Below, piece after piece: positions 1-8,810 of a DNA stretch of 49,613 nucleotides; position 1 is the first letter of the stretch; each line of letters begins with the position of its first letter. Position numbers and translations under genes: made by a program. Source of the DNA: Pseudomonadales bacterium (GTDB lineage Bacteria > Pseudomonadota > Gammaproteobacteria > Pseudomonadales > Azotimanducaceae). The DNA is taken from NCBI GenBank assembly GCA_028281005.1, contig JANQKS010000019.1, positions 1 to 49,613 of the forward strand, written 5' to 3'. The notes beneath the pieces are model-generated. The model searched no databases and was not told the DNA's origin. It saw only the letters and a program-made list of their open reading frames with translations.

Positions 1-6
1 CACAGG

Positions 7-103
7 GCGGGTCTGTGGGGTCCTTGGGCGTTGTTGGCGCACCTTGATGGGGCCCAACCCCAGCGGCGGTACGCCGTCTAGCCCAAAAACCCCACAAACC
101 CGC
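7..103. repeat. long imperfect inverted repeat with inner hairpins
   Basis: Two 23-base arms at 7-29 and 81-103 pair at 20 of 23 positions; the left arm begins GCGGGTCTGTGGGG and the right arm ends CCCCACAAACCCGC. The enclosed loop contains a perfect 5-bp hairpin (CGGCG, loop GTA, CGCCG, 64-76). It lies downstream of the sulfotransferase gene, so it may end that transcript or be a dispersed palindromic element. It may extend past the window edge. Confidence 0.6.
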
Positions 104-159
104 TGATCCTAAGTTTTCAAGTGGTTTGAGCACTATCGCAAATACGCGTATTTATACCG

Positions 160-1035
160 CTAAAGAGGCACCAGCCCTTTCTCTCCACAGCGTAAAGAAA
201 GCTGCGACAGAAATGCCTGCACGTCGCGGTTGGCCGTAATGGTGGCTGCAGCGCTCGGGTGTAGCTGGGTATGCCACTTTAAATCCGGGCGGATTTCTGA
301 CTGTTGCACGGCTTCCGCATGGGCGGTTTTGGTCGTGCCCAAAGTGTTGCCTTGCCCAAATTGCAATTGCCCCGGTTCGTATTCAAGCCCCAGCTTTGGC
401 ATCAACGCGGTCAACATCTTCGAGGTGTCAAACACCATGTCGTGGTAGGTCACCACGGCGTGGGGGTATGCTTGCTTGGCAATAAATTGCTGAATCTGAC
501 GATTTTCCCGCAGCCACTTGTAGACAAATACCGTCGGCCAATCGCCGGAGAGAATTTGCGGGGCTCTGGCCGGCACTCGTTTGGCGACCCGCATGCGCTG
601 GCGCCGCCGGCGCTTATCGCTGTCGTAGGTGTTTAGCCAGCGCAATACCAAAGCACGAGGATCGCGAATGAGGTGTAGCAGCCGAATCTCCATGCCTTCA
701 GCATCCGCCAAACGTTTCACCCAGCGGACCTTCTTGGAATTATCGATAATCACCGGCTGCGCGACCTCGGCAGAGGCCGCGTAGCGCGTCGCGATGGTGC
801 GGTGCCACGCCTGTACTGGCAATGCAGCCAGCCCATCAAACAACGGCGAAGAATTGTATTCCGAGACCACCGGTGCGGTGGTGCCGTCATCAAGCAACTG
901 CTGATAGCGGTGGATTTCACCCACACCCAAACACTGGGAATGTGCACTCAGCAAGTGCGACAAGAGATGAGAGCCGCAATAGTTGGTGCCCAGGAGGACC
1001 ACCACCCGTTGCGGTGAAGAAGGCTGGAGTTGCAT
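160..1035 (-). CDS. sulfotransferase family protein
   Basis: A 291-residue protein resembling PAPS-dependent sulfotransferases, which move a sulfuryl group from PAPS to an alcohol or amine acceptor. The N-terminal P-loop-like strand (LLGTNYCGSHLLSHLL, about residues 10-25) corresponds to the 5'-phosphosulfate binding loop, and LLHLIRDPRALVLRW in the middle corresponds to the 3'-phosphate binding motif with its conserved Arg-Asp-Pro. The open frame reaches up to 1236, but that extension would run into the divergent YceI gene and has no family similarity, so the start is placed at the ATG at 1035. The acceptor cannot be told from sequence; sugars of surface polysaccharides or small metabolites are possible. 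Confidence 0.75.
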   Translation of the reverse strand: MQLQPSSPQRVVVLLGTNYCGSHLLSHLLSAHSQCLGVGEIHRYQQLLDDGTTAPVVSEYNSSPLFDGLAALPVQAWHRTIATRYAASAEVAQPVIIDNSKKVRWVKRLADAEGMEIRLLHLIRDPRALVLRWLNTYDSDKRRRRQRMRVAKRVPARAPQILSGDWPTVFVYKWLRENRQIQQFIAKQAYPHAVVTYHDMVFDTSKMLTALMPKLGLEYEPGQLQFGQGNTLGTTKTAHAEAVQQSEIRPDLKWHTQLHPSAAATITANRDVQAFLSQLSLRCGEKGLVPL

Positions 1036-1142
1036 GCCGCCTATTGTCGCTCGAAGCCGCCTGCTAAACCAGCAAACCCGCACATCGATTCTCTCGATAC
1101 CGCGCCCAGCTTTCGCCGCAGCGCAAATCGTCGCGCTGCCGG

Positions 1143-1195
1143 TATAATCTGCTCCCTCTAAACACAGAAACATATATTCGTAGCAAGGAATGTTT
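1143..1195 (+). promoter_or_regulatory. -10 box and Shine-Dalgarno of the YceI gene
   Basis: A perfect TATAAT lies at 1143-1148; no good -35 hexamer is seen at the expected distance. The ribosome site AAGGA at 1185-1189 touches the ATG at 1190 but is six bases from the ATG at 1196, which is the evidence for preferring the downstream start. Confidence 0.55.
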
Positions 1196-1810
1196 ATGAC
1201 GCTTAGATCTTTCACCGCTGTACTGCTCGTGATCATTCAATTAGCCGCGGGCGGGTTGTTGACGACCGGCGCCGCACACGCCGGTACCCACGCCGGCTGG
1301 CAACTCAACAACGATCTGTCGCGTTTGAGTTTTGTCTCCATCAAAGCCACGGATATTGGGGAGGTGCACTCGTTCAAGCGCCTGGAGGGTACCTTAAGCG
1401 ATGAAGGCGAGGTCAAGGTGAGCATCGATTTAGCCAGTGTCGAAACCCTCATCCCGATTCGCAACGAGCGCATGCAGGAGCTGCTGTTTGAAACCGGCGT
1501 GTTCCCTTCCGCCGCCATCACCGCCAAGGTGGATGCCCGAGCACTGTCCCAGCTAGCCGTGGGTAACGCGCAAGTGTTAGCAGTGGAGGCGTCTTTGAAC
1601 CTAAAAGGCGCGAGCCTACCGGTCACTTTGCAAATGATCGCTGCCCGAGTCAGCAATCAGCGGCTGATGGTCTCCAGTTTGCAGCCGGTACTGGTCAGCG
1701 CCCGCTCCGTGGGTTTGAGTGAAGGGGTGGAGAAGCTGCGTGAAATTGCCGGCCTGCCGAACATCAGCCAAGCCGTGCCCGTGAGCGTGGTGCTCACTTT
1801 CGATAAGTAA
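1196..1810 (+). CDS. YceI family periplasmic protein
   Basis: A 204-residue exported protein with a signal peptide (hydrophobic stretch over residues 6-25, cleavage near AHA). The mature part has the YceI pattern: WQLNNDLSRLSF near the start, a FKRLEGTL strand, then SVETLIPIRNERMQELLFE. YceI proteins are lipocalin-like beta barrels that bind polyisoprenoid or other long lipids in the periplasm; the ligand here is unknown. An ATG two codons upstream (1190) is possible but sits too close to the AAGGA site. The gene diverges from the sulfotransferase and is followed at 60 bases by a membrane protein on the same strand, which could share the transcript. Confidence 0.8.
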   Translation: MTLRSFTAVLLVIIQLAAGGLLTTGAAHAGTHAGWQLNNDLSRLSFVSIKATDIGEVHSFKRLEGTLSDEGEVKVSIDLASVETLIPIRNERMQELLFETGVFPSAAITAKVDARALSQLAVGNAQVLAVEASLNLKGASLPVTLQMIAARVSNQRLMVSSLQPVLVSARSVGLSEGVEKLREIAGLPNISQAVPVSVVLTFDK

Positions 1811-1870
1811 CCCCAGCGTCTTTTTACACGCTCTACGTCGACCAACGCTTAACTCCCAGCGGCCACCACC

Positions 1871-3157
1871 TTGCGCACCTACTGGCGCTTCTATTGGCCG
1901 CTGGCGCTCACCGGCGTTGGCATGGTGCTGTCGGTGCAGTTCCAGAACGCCACTCTGGCCCGCTACCCGGAAGCAGTCACCGAGCTCGCTGTCATTGCTT
2001 TGGCCCATGGCGTATTTGGTTTTTTTAACGCCTGCCTGCAGTTCATCTCCCAGCTAACCAACGTTTACGCGCGCACCGCGCAAGCCACACGCAGCACTTG
2101 GCGTTACGTGGTCTTAGTGAGTTTTGTGATCATGACACCGCTGTTTCTGATTGCGACCACCGAGTCCGGGATGGGTCTTGTGCAGCTGGTGTTTGGTATT
2201 GATGCCGAGTTAAGCGAACGGGTCGGCGTGTATTTACTGTTGATGTGCCCCTTAGTGCCGTTGAATGCCCAACGCCACTATCTCAGCGGTTTGATGATCC
2301 AAGCGCACCGCACTGGCTGGGTGACCACCTGTAACTTTGTCTATCTGGGCACCGTGATTGTCATGCTGGTGATCGGTTTTAACATGGGTTGGGCGGCACC
2401 GTATGTTGTCGTCGGCGCAGAGCTCTTCGGCGTTGGGGTACTGATTGCAATCTTGTGGCTCGCCAAACGTTACGCCTATCAAGCGCCCCAAACAGAGCAG
2501 CACGCCGACGACGAAGATGTGACGTTTGCTGAACTCACCAAATTTTTTATACCCGTGTCTACCACCGGGGTGATGTTTGCCTTAAGCAGGCCGGTTTTGT
2601 TTGCGTTTGTTTCACGCTCCCCCAACGGTCTGCTGGCCATCGCCGCGCTGCGCGTGGCGTTTGATTTCAGCATGTTGTTTCAACAAGCGGCCAATCAGTT
2701 TCGCCACTTCTTTATCAGCTTCGGTTTTGAAGATATACACCGTAAACGTCGTTTTATGGCCGCTGTGGCTGTCGGTATCACAGCCATTATGTTGGTGTTT
2801 GCGTTTACCCCCTTGTCGAACTGGATATGGGGGACGCTCATGGGTGTGCCTAGCGAACTGATGGCGCTGTCGGTAGAGGTGCTGATCGTTATGTGCCTGA
2901 TGCCCACGGTGATCATCTATCGTAATTATTTCCATAGCCGCCTAATGCACTTGCGCCGCACGGCGGGCATGGCGTACGGCGCCATGTTAAGAGTGCTGGG
3001 CATCTTTGTGGTCGCAGCGCTCACCTTCCAGCTGGGTGCGCTCAATCACTTGAGTGCGGCGGCTATTCTTATATTGGGTTTTGTGATCGAGGCGTTGGTT
3101 GCACGTTCTGCCCATCAACGCATGTCGGCGCCTAAAACGGCCATGCCTGGCGGCTAA
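1871..3157 (+). CDS. polytopic membrane protein, MATE/ANKH-like
   Basis: A 428-residue protein with about 12 hydrophobic segments and the layout of MATE-superfamily carriers; the ALTGVGMVLSVQFQN helix near the start and the two-halves arrangement suggest the progressive-ankylosis (ANKH)-like branch rather than a drug exporter. The substrate is unknown. The start is a TTG at 1871, chosen because it keeps the first helix (YWRFYWPLALTG) intact; no strong ribosome site is visible, and the ATG at 1922 would cut into that helix. The last 26 bases overlap the convergent SirB2 gene. Family assignment is by fold-level resemblance only. Confidence 0.6.
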   Translation: MRTYWRFYWPLALTGVGMVLSVQFQNATLARYPEAVTELAVIALAHGVFGFFNACLQFISQLTNVYARTAQATRSTWRYVVLVSFVIMTPLFLIATTESGMGLVQLVFGIDAELSERVGVYLLLMCPLVPLNAQRHYLSGLMIQAHRTGWVTTCNFVYLGTVIVMLVIGFNMGWAAPYVVVGAELFGVGVLIAILWLAKRYAYQAPQTEQHADDEDVTFAELTKFFIPVSTTGVMFALSRPVLFAFVSRSPNGLLAIAALRVAFDFSMLFQQAANQFRHFFISFGFEDIHRKRRFMAAVAVGITAIMLVFAFTPLSNWIWGTLMGVPSELMALSVEVLIVMCLMPTVIIYRNYFHSRLMHLRRTAGMAYGAMLRVLGIFVVAALTFQLGALNHLSAAAILILGFVIEALVARSAHQRMSAPKTAMPGG

Positions 3158-3488
3158 AGGCGACCAAAAAGATGTAGCCGACGCTGAGCAACGCACCGAC
3201 TAAGCCAATGTGTTTGGCCATACCGGTACCGCGCAGGGTTAGCACCCCGAAGCCAATATAGGCCAGCAGCGCGATGAGTTTGGCGGCCAGCCACCCCTGC
3301 CAAGGTCCCTGGGCTAAGTTAAACGCCAAAATCACCCCCAATATGAGTAACAAGCTGTCGATCACATGGGGGGCGATGCGCACCCACTTTTGTTGCAACA
3401 TGTCGGCGGCGGTATAAGACCAGCCCGCGCGTATAACAAAGCCGGCCACCGTAACGAAAGCCAGCGTGAAATGTAGTGTTTTGATCAT
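3132..3488 (-). CDS. SirB2 family membrane protein
   Basis: A 118-residue protein with four predicted transmembrane helices and the SirB2 pattern (KTLHFTLAFVTVAGFVIR at the start, WVRIAPHVIDSLLLILG in the middle, SVGYIFLVAFSRQ at the end). SirB2 was named from Salmonella invasion-gene work but is a widespread small membrane protein of gammaproteobacteria without a settled biochemical role. The conserved His residues in helices 1 and 2 are present. The gene overlaps the end of the preceding gene by 26 bases in convergent orientation and diverges from the symporter gene across only 39 bases. Confidence 0.85.
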   Translation of the reverse strand: MIKTLHFTLAFVTVAGFVIRAGWSYTAADMLQQKWVRIAPHVIDSLLLILGVILAFNLAQGPWQGWLAAKLIALLAYIGFGVLTLRGTGMAKHIGLVGALLSVGYIFLVAFSRQAWPF

Positions 3489-3495
3489 GGGTGCA

Positions 3496-3510
3496 TTTTA
3501 GCGGCTAAAA
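3496..3510. promoter_or_regulatory. 15-bp perfect palindrome in a divergent intergenic region
   Basis: TTTTAGC, one central G, then GCTAAAA sits in the 39-base gap between the SirB2 gene and the divergent symporter gene. It could be an operator serving both, or chance in an A/T-rich leader; no regulator gene is adjacent. Confidence 0.3.
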
Positions 3511-3527
3511 CCGCACTATACCCCGCC

Positions 3528-4988
3528 ATGGCCTCACACGCTCAAGACCCTTCCGCCTCCCCCTCGTTAGATGCCGTCATAGACGGATTCATGCGGCCCA
3601 TCGCGGATGCCGCTGCCGGCTTCATTTTCTACTCCATCGAACTGTTCGGCGCACAAGTCCCGCTGATTGTCTTGTGGCTGATTGCCGGCGGCGTGTTTTT
3701 TACGGTTTACCTGCGCTTCATCAATCTCCGCGGTTTCAAACACGCGATTGATATTGTGCGGGGTAAATATTTAAACGACGACGACCCGGGACAAATTACG
3801 CAGTTTCAGGCGCTGTCCACCGCCGTATCCGGCACCGTGGGGATTGGCAACATCGCCGGTGTGGCGGTGGCCATCTCCATCGGTGGACCGGGTGCCACCT
3901 TTTGGTTGATCGTGGCCGGCCTGCTAGGCATGTCCACTAAGCTGGCGGAATGTACCTTGGGCGTCATGTACCGCCGTTACGAAGACGGCGTGGTCTCCGG
4001 CGGGCCTATGTACTATCTGGAAAAAGGGTTGGCCTTGCGCAACTGGCCCAAGCTGGGACGCGGCTTAGGTGTGTTTTACGCCGCCAGCATGGTGATTGGC
4101 TGCCTCGGGATCGGCAACATGTTCCAGTCCAACCAGGCTGCGGCCATTTTGATCGACGTCACCGGCGGTACCGGCAGCGTGTTTGCGGATCAGAGTTGGT
4201 TGATTGGGTTGTTCCTGGCGGTGGCCGTGGGTGTGGTCATCATCGGCGGCATCCGGAGTATTGCGGCCACCACCTCAAAGCTGGTGCCGGGCATGGCCCT
4301 GCTCTATACCGTCACCGCCTTGGTGGTCATTGGCATGAATTACGACAAAATTCCAGGCGCCTTTGTCGCCATCTGGGAAGGTGCGTTTAATCCACAAGGC
4401 ATCAGCGGCGGCATCATTGGCGTCATGATCATCGGCTTTCGGCGCGCGGTGTTTTCTAACGAAGCGGGTTTGGGTTCAGCCGCCATTGCGCACTCCACAG
4501 CACGCACCAAGGAGCCGATCAGCGAAGGTTTTGTAGCGCTGCTGGAGCCGTTCATCGACACGGTGGTGATCTGTACCATCACCGCGCTGGTGATCATCAC
4601 TACCGTGTACGACCCAGCCCTGGCTGGCCAATCCGTGGCCGGCATCGAATTGACGACAAAAGCATTCGCTAGCACTTTGTCCTGGTCACCGGTACCGCTG
4701 TCACTGGCCGCTATCCTGTTCGCTTACTCCACCATGATCGCGTGGTCTTACTACGGATTAAAAGCATTCACCTACCTGGTGGGCGAAAACCGCTTCACCG
4801 ACCTCGGCTTTAAGTTGTTTTTCTTATTTTTTGTGGTGCTCGGCAGCAGCATCGAGCTGTCTTCTTTGATCGATCTGTCCGACGCTATCGTGTTTATCGT
4901 CGCCATCCCTAATTTACTGGGTTTGTATTTGTTGGCGCCTATCATTAAGTCGGAACTGGTAGCTTATGAATCAAAATACCTGCGCTAG
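3528..4988 (+). CDS. sodium:alanine symporter family protein (AGCS)
   Basis: A 486-residue inner-membrane carrier of the alanine-or-glycine:cation symporter family. Recognisable blocks are FQALSTAVSGTVGIGNIAGV (residues ~96-115), the GGPGATFW and KLAECTLGVMYR stretch that follows, the SGGPMYYLEKG loop, and the late FSNEAGLGSAAIAHSTAR block. About ten hydrophobic helices are visible and the length fits the family. It likely imports Ala, Gly or a related small amino acid with sodium. The downstream amidohydrolase starts 23 bases inside this gene, so the two are translated from one message. Confidence 0.9.
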   Translation: MASHAQDPSASPSLDAVIDGFMRPIADAAAGFIFYSIELFGAQVPLIVLWLIAGGVFFTVYLRFINLRGFKHAIDIVRGKYLNDDDPGQITQFQALSTAVSGTVGIGNIAGVAVAISIGGPGATFWLIVAGLLGMSTKLAECTLGVMYRRYEDGVVSGGPMYYLEKGLALRNWPKLGRGLGVFYAASMVIGCLGIGNMFQSNQAAAILIDVTGGTGSVFADQSWLIGLFLAVAVGVVIIGGIRSIAATTSKLVPGMALLYTVTALVVIGMNYDKIPGAFVAIWEGAFNPQGISGGIIGVMIIGFRRAVFSNEAGLGSAAIAHSTARTKEPISEGFVALLEPFIDTVVICTITALVIITTVYDPALAGQSVAGIELTTKAFASTLSWSPVPLSLAAILFAYSTMIAWSYYGLKAFTYLVGENRFTDLGFKLFFLFFVVLGSSIELSSLIDLSDAIVFIVAIPNLLGLYLLAPIIKSELVAYESKYLR

Positions 4989-6696
4989 TTTTCGCTGGCT
5001 GCTCTGTTCTGCACTGGGTTTGTCTGTTGGTCTGTTGCTCGGCTTACCATCATGGGCGACAGAGCGCGCAAGCAGCGCAACCTTATTGTTGACCAACAAA
5101 CTCATCACCATGACCGGCACCGTCACAGAAAAAGCAACGCCGGGAGCGGTGCTCGTTCGTGACGGCAAAATTGCGTGGGTAGGATCACCTGACCAAGCTG
5201 AAGGACTGCCGAACCACGACACCACCCGAGTGGTGGACTATGGCGATCAAGCGATCTTGCCGGGCTTTATCGACGCCCACGGCCATCTGTCTTTTTCAGC
5301 CGTGTCCACCACCGTCGCCAACGTTGCTTCACCGCCAGTAGGGCCCGTAGGTACCATGGCGGACCTTCAGGCAACGTTACGCGCCTATATTGCAGAGCAG
5401 GATATTCCCGCCGGCGAGTGGGTGGTGGGTATGGGTTACGACGATTCCCTCATCGCCGAAAACCGCCACCCCAACCGCGACGATTTAGACGCGGTCTCGC
5501 ATGAACACCCCATCCTATTGGTGCATGTTTCCGGCCACCTGGTGGCCACCAACAGCCGCGGGCTGGCGCGCGGTGGTATCAATGCGGAAAGCGCAAATCC
5601 AGCCGGCGGTGTGATACGCCGTCGAGCGGGTTCAAACGAACCCAACGGCGTGTTGGAAGAAACCGCTACGTATCCCCTGCGGCGCTTTATGACAGCAGCC
5701 AACAAAAACCCCTTGCAGAGCGTAACGACGGCGCTTGAACAATATGCCAGCTATGGCATTACCACCGCTCAAGATGGCGCTGCGGGTGCGGATGTCATGG
5801 CCTTGCTACGCGCTGCGGCGGCGCAGGGCATGCTTGTTATGGATGTCATTGCCTACCCCGTCGGTATGTTGAGCCCTCGGGCGGTGATCAGCGCCAACAC
5901 CTTTGGACGCTATGACAAACGGCTCAAAACCGGCGGCGTAAAACTTATGTTGGATGGCTCCCCGCAAGGTAAAACCGCCTATCTTAGCCAGCCTTATCAC
6001 GTGCCGCCTAACGGTCAAACTAAAGACTACGCCGGCTACCCCATTGTTAATCAGCTGCAAGCAGATGCGCTGGTAAAAGCCTATGTGGACGCGGAGGTCC
6101 CTATCCTTGCCCACGCCAACGGGGATGCCGCGGCAGAGATGTTGATAGACGCGGTGGACGCTGCCCGACCCAAACATGATCACCGCACGGTGATGATCCA
6201 CGCCCAAACCGTGCGCGAAGACCAGCTCACTCGCATGAAATCGCTGCGCATGATCCCTTCCTACTTCTCCGCCCATACGTTTTATTGGGGTGATTGGCAT
6301 CGGGATTCGGTGCTCGGCGAAGAACGCGGGCGCCGCATCAGCCCCACGGCATCCACACAACAGCGCGGCATGGTGTTTACCGTTCACAACGACGCCCCCA
6401 TCGTACCGCCGGATATGGTTCGTTTGTTGTGGGCCACCACCAACCGCATAACACGCAGCGCGCAAGTGTTAGGACCCGAGCAACGAATTTCCATACGTGA
6501 CGCCTTACGCGCCATGACGCTGTACGCCGCTTATCAGCAATTTGAAGAAGACATCAAAGGCACCATTGAAGTTGGCAAACAGGCTGATTTGGTAGTGCTG
6601 TCCCAGGATCCACTGGCCATGGATCCGGCGGATCTGCTCGACCTGGAGGTGGTCGCTACTTATGCTCACGGCCAACAGATTTTCGGAAACAATTGA
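4966..6696 (+). CDS. exported amidohydrolase family protein (YtcJ-like)
   Basis: A 576-residue metal-dependent amidohydrolase. A signal peptide (WLLCSALGLSVGLLLG, residues 11-26, cleavage near SWA) points to the periplasm. The composite beta domain (TNKLITMTG, VLVRDGKIAWVG) leads into the metal pair His105/His107 in GFIDAHGHLSF; later metal or catalytic positions are in LAHANGDAA, MIHAQTVRED and VHNDAPIVPPD. The closing stretch GTIEVGKQADLVVLSQDP is typical of the superfamily. YtcJ-like enzymes hydrolyse N-acylated or amide compounds; the natural substrate is unknown. It overlaps the symporter gene by 23 bases and is coupled to the next gene by a TGATG stop/start. Confidence 0.88.
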   Translation: MNQNTCASFRWLLCSALGLSVGLLLGLPSWATERASSATLLLTNKLITMTGTVTEKATPGAVLVRDGKIAWVGSPDQAEGLPNHDTTRVVDYGDQAILPGFIDAHGHLSFSAVSTTVANVASPPVGPVGTMADLQATLRAYIAEQDIPAGEWVVGMGYDDSLIAENRHPNRDDLDAVSHEHPILLVHVSGHLVATNSRGLARGGINAESANPAGGVIRRRAGSNEPNGVLEETATYPLRRFMTAANKNPLQSVTTALEQYASYGITTAQDGAAGADVMALLRAAAAQGMLVMDVIAYPVGMLSPRAVISANTFGRYDKRLKTGGVKLMLDGSPQGKTAYLSQPYHVPPNGQTKDYAGYPIVNQLQADALVKAYVDAEVPILAHANGDAAAEMLIDAVDAARPKHDHRTVMIHAQTVREDQLTRMKSLRMIPSYFSAHTFYWGDWHRDSVLGEERGRRISPTASTQQRGMVFTVHNDAPIVPPDMVRLLWATTNRITRSAQVLGPEQRISIRDALRAMTLYAAYQQFEEDIKGTIEVGKQADLVVLSQDPLAMDPADLLDLEVVATYAHGQQIFGNN

Positions 6697-7568
6697 TGCT
6701 TGGACCCACTTCACATACCTACTTTTCACAACGCTTGCGCCTGCACTACGTTGACTGGGGTAACCCGGAAGCGCCGCCGATGATTCTCATTCATGGCGGG
6801 CGCGACCATTGCCGCAATTGGGATTGGGTCGCCGAAGCCTTTCGCGACGACTACCACATCATTGCACCGGACCTGCGCGGGCACGGCGACAGCGAGTGGA
6901 TGCGCGGCGGCTCCTACAACCAAATCGACTATGTGTATGACATTGCTCAGTTGCTGGACCAAAAAGGCATGGCGCCGGTTACTGTCATTGGGCATTCCCT
7001 CGGCGGCAGCATCTCTTTGCTGTACACCGCGCTGTTCCCCAACAACGTGAAAAAGCTGGTCTCCATCGAGGGTATGGGGCCGCCGCCGGAGATCATCACC
7101 GAACGCATCAACCAGCCCACCGCGAAGCGCTTGCACGAGTGGATGGCGGATTTGCGTAAACTGTCCGGCCGCATCGTACGTCGCTACCCCACCTTAGAAG
7201 ACGCCTTTCAGCGTATGCAGGCGGAGAACCCGCACCTATCTGAAGACCAGGCCCGCCATCTGACCATCCATGGCAGCAACCAGAATGAAGACGGCACCTA
7301 TTCCTGGAAGTTTGATAACTACGTACGCGCGTTTCCGCCGATCGGGATCCCGTTTGAAGAGACTTGGTCGATGTTTGCCGACATCACCTGTCCCACCTTA
7401 CTGGTACGCGGGTTGGAATCTTGGGCCACCGACCCTGTGGCAGACGGCCGCGCTGAAAATTTTAATTGCCCCTTGGAAGTAGAGGCGTTTGCTGACGCAG
7501 GTCATTGGGTACACCACGACCAACTGGACGCTTTTATTGAACGGGTCCGCAAGTTTTTGGCGGATTAA
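6696..7568 (+). CDS. alpha/beta-fold hydrolase
   Basis: A 290-residue serine hydrolase. The oxyanion region is LIHGGRDHCRNW (31-42), the conserved PDLRGHGDSEW follows at 58-68, the nucleophile elbow GHSLGG places the catalytic Ser at 101, and the terminal AGHWVHHDQL gives His270; the acid is probably Asp246 or a nearby residue. No signal peptide, so cytoplasmic. Its ATG overlaps the previous stop codon by one base (TGATG), indicating translational coupling with the amidohydrolase. Possible roles are ester, epoxide or haloalkane hydrolysis; the sequence does not decide. Confidence 0.85.
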   Translation: MLGPTSHTYFSQRLRLHYVDWGNPEAPPMILIHGGRDHCRNWDWVAEAFRDDYHIIAPDLRGHGDSEWMRGGSYNQIDYVYDIAQLLDQKGMAPVTVIGHSLGGSISLLYTALFPNNVKKLVSIEGMGPPPEIITERINQPTAKRLHEWMADLRKLSGRIVRRYPTLEDAFQRMQAENPHLSEDQARHLTIHGSNQNEDGTYSWKFDNYVRAFPPIGIPFEETWSMFADITCPTLLVRGLESWATDPVADGRAENFNCPLEVEAFADAGHWVHHDQLDAFIERVRKFLAD

Positions 7569-7594
7569 CGCCCCGGGTAAGACCAACTGAGCCA

Positions 7595-8662
7595 ATGACA
7601 AATCGCGCTGCAGAGCTACATGCCACAGATTGGTTAGGTGTTTTCTACCTCACCGGCGGCGGCGCCAGTCTGCTGGCAGAATTGCTCAACACCCCTGGCG
7701 CATCCGGCACAGTACTAGAAGCTTCTGTTCCGTACGCCAACGATGCTTTGTCCGGCTTGTTAGGCCGGGCGCCCGAGCAAGCTTGCTCCGCTGTCACCGC
7801 CAGGCAAATGGCCATGGCTGCGTTCCAGCGAGCACAAACACTGGGTGAGGGTCGTCTGTTTGGTTTCGGCTGTACCGCAAGCCTCGCCACCAATCGTGTT
7901 AAGAAAGGTGTACACCGCGCCCACTGGGCCATTCAGACGGCTGCCGACACCTTCACCTTTTCCGCCACCTACGATGCGGACCGCGACAGCGAAGAGCAGC
8001 TGTTGCTGGAACAGATATGGCATACGTTGCGGCATTGCCTGATTACACAAAATGAACCCGTGGACGATGCGCTGCTGGAAATCCACGCGCGTGCCAACCC
8101 GGAATGGCGGCCATTACTGCAACCTGAGCCTTATCGCTATTGCATGGGCATCAGCGATGGCCGGCTGTTGTTGCCGGGTTCGTTTAACCCGGTGCACGAT
8201 GGCCACCGCGAAATGCTGCACATCGCAGAACAACGCACGGGGTTAAGTGGCGCGTTCGAACTGGCGGTGAGCAATGCGGACAAACCCAGCTTGGATTTCC
8301 TCACCATCGAAGAACGTCTACAGCATATTGAAGACGAACCGGTGTGGCTGACCAACACCCCAACGTTTGAAGAAAAAGCCATGCTATTTCCCGGTGCAAC
8401 GTTTGTAGTGGGGGTGGATACCTTAGCGCGCATTGGCGAGTTGCGCTTTTACCGCAACCACGTCGATCTGTTGGACAAAGCCATGCACACCTTCGAACAG
8501 CAAGACAGTCATTTTCTAGTGTTTGGCCGCAAGGTGGGTGACCACTTCACCACGTTGCAGGATCTGGACATCCCTCAGGCGCTGTTGCGGCGCAGCTCCG
8601 GAGTGCCTGAGGCGGTCTACCGCAATGACACTTCATCAACCGCGATCAGGAATCAACCTTAA
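7595..8662 (+). CDS. CinA-C-like / nucleotidylyltransferase fusion protein
   Basis: A 355-residue two-domain protein. Residues ~15-150 resemble the CinA C-terminal (NMN deamidase, PncC) fold: LTGGGASLLAELLNTPGAS, then VPYANDAL and KKGVHRAHWAI. The usual AES(C)TGG signature reads VFYLTGG, so the catalytic Ser is missing and this half may only bind ligand. Residues ~188-355 form a nucleotidylyltransferase: LLLPGSFNPVHDGH with the HxGH motif at 201-204, VGVDTLARIG at 272-281, and the terminal SSTAIR (347-352) equivalent to the ISSTxIR motif of NMN/NaMN adenylyltransferases. A role in NAD or related cofactor salvage is inferred; cytidylyltransfer is also possible. It starts 26 bases after the hydrolase. 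Confidence 0.75.
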   Translation: MTNRAAELHATDWLGVFYLTGGGASLLAELLNTPGASGTVLEASVPYANDALSGLLGRAPEQACSAVTARQMAMAAFQRAQTLGEGRLFGFGCTASLATNRVKKGVHRAHWAIQTAADTFTFSATYDADRDSEEQLLLEQIWHTLRHCLITQNEPVDDALLEIHARANPEWRPLLQPEPYRYCMGISDGRLLLPGSFNPVHDGHREMLHIAEQRTGLSGAFELAVSNADKPSLDFLTIEERLQHIEDEPVWLTNTPTFEEKAMLFPGATFVVGVDTLARIGELRFYRNHVDLLDKAMHTFEQQDSHFLVFGRKVGDHFTTLQDLDIPQALLRRSSGVPEAVYRNDTSSTAIRNQP

Positions 8663-8712
8663 CCCCGGTGCGCAACTGACCCACCTGGCGCAGCGTAAAT
8701 GTGTTCACGTCG

Positions 8713-8757
8713 GTTTCGCCTGTTCCGCCTGTGCCGCCTATTTCGCCTGTGGCGCTC
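8713..8757 (+). repeat. five imperfect 9-bp tandem repeats
   Basis: Units GTTTCGCCT, GTTCCGCCT, GTGCCGCCT, ATTTCGCCT and GTGGCGCTC follow one another exactly in phase in the 148-base gap between two convergent genes. No coding frame through it looks real. Confidence 0.55.
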
Positions 8758-8810
8758 GTTCCCGCCAGCGCGCTATCCCGTTCATCTGCCTCGCGCATCT
8801 CACTGAGATT

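Noticed and set aside
1036-1236. N-terminal extension of the sulfotransferase frame
   Set aside because: It overlaps the divergent YceI gene and its promoter and shows no sulfotransferase similarity; the family begins at the internal ATG at 1035.
5806-6465. Long antisense frame in the amidohydrolase gene
   Set aside because: Shadow of a strongly supported gene; His/Arg/Gly-rich translation without domains.
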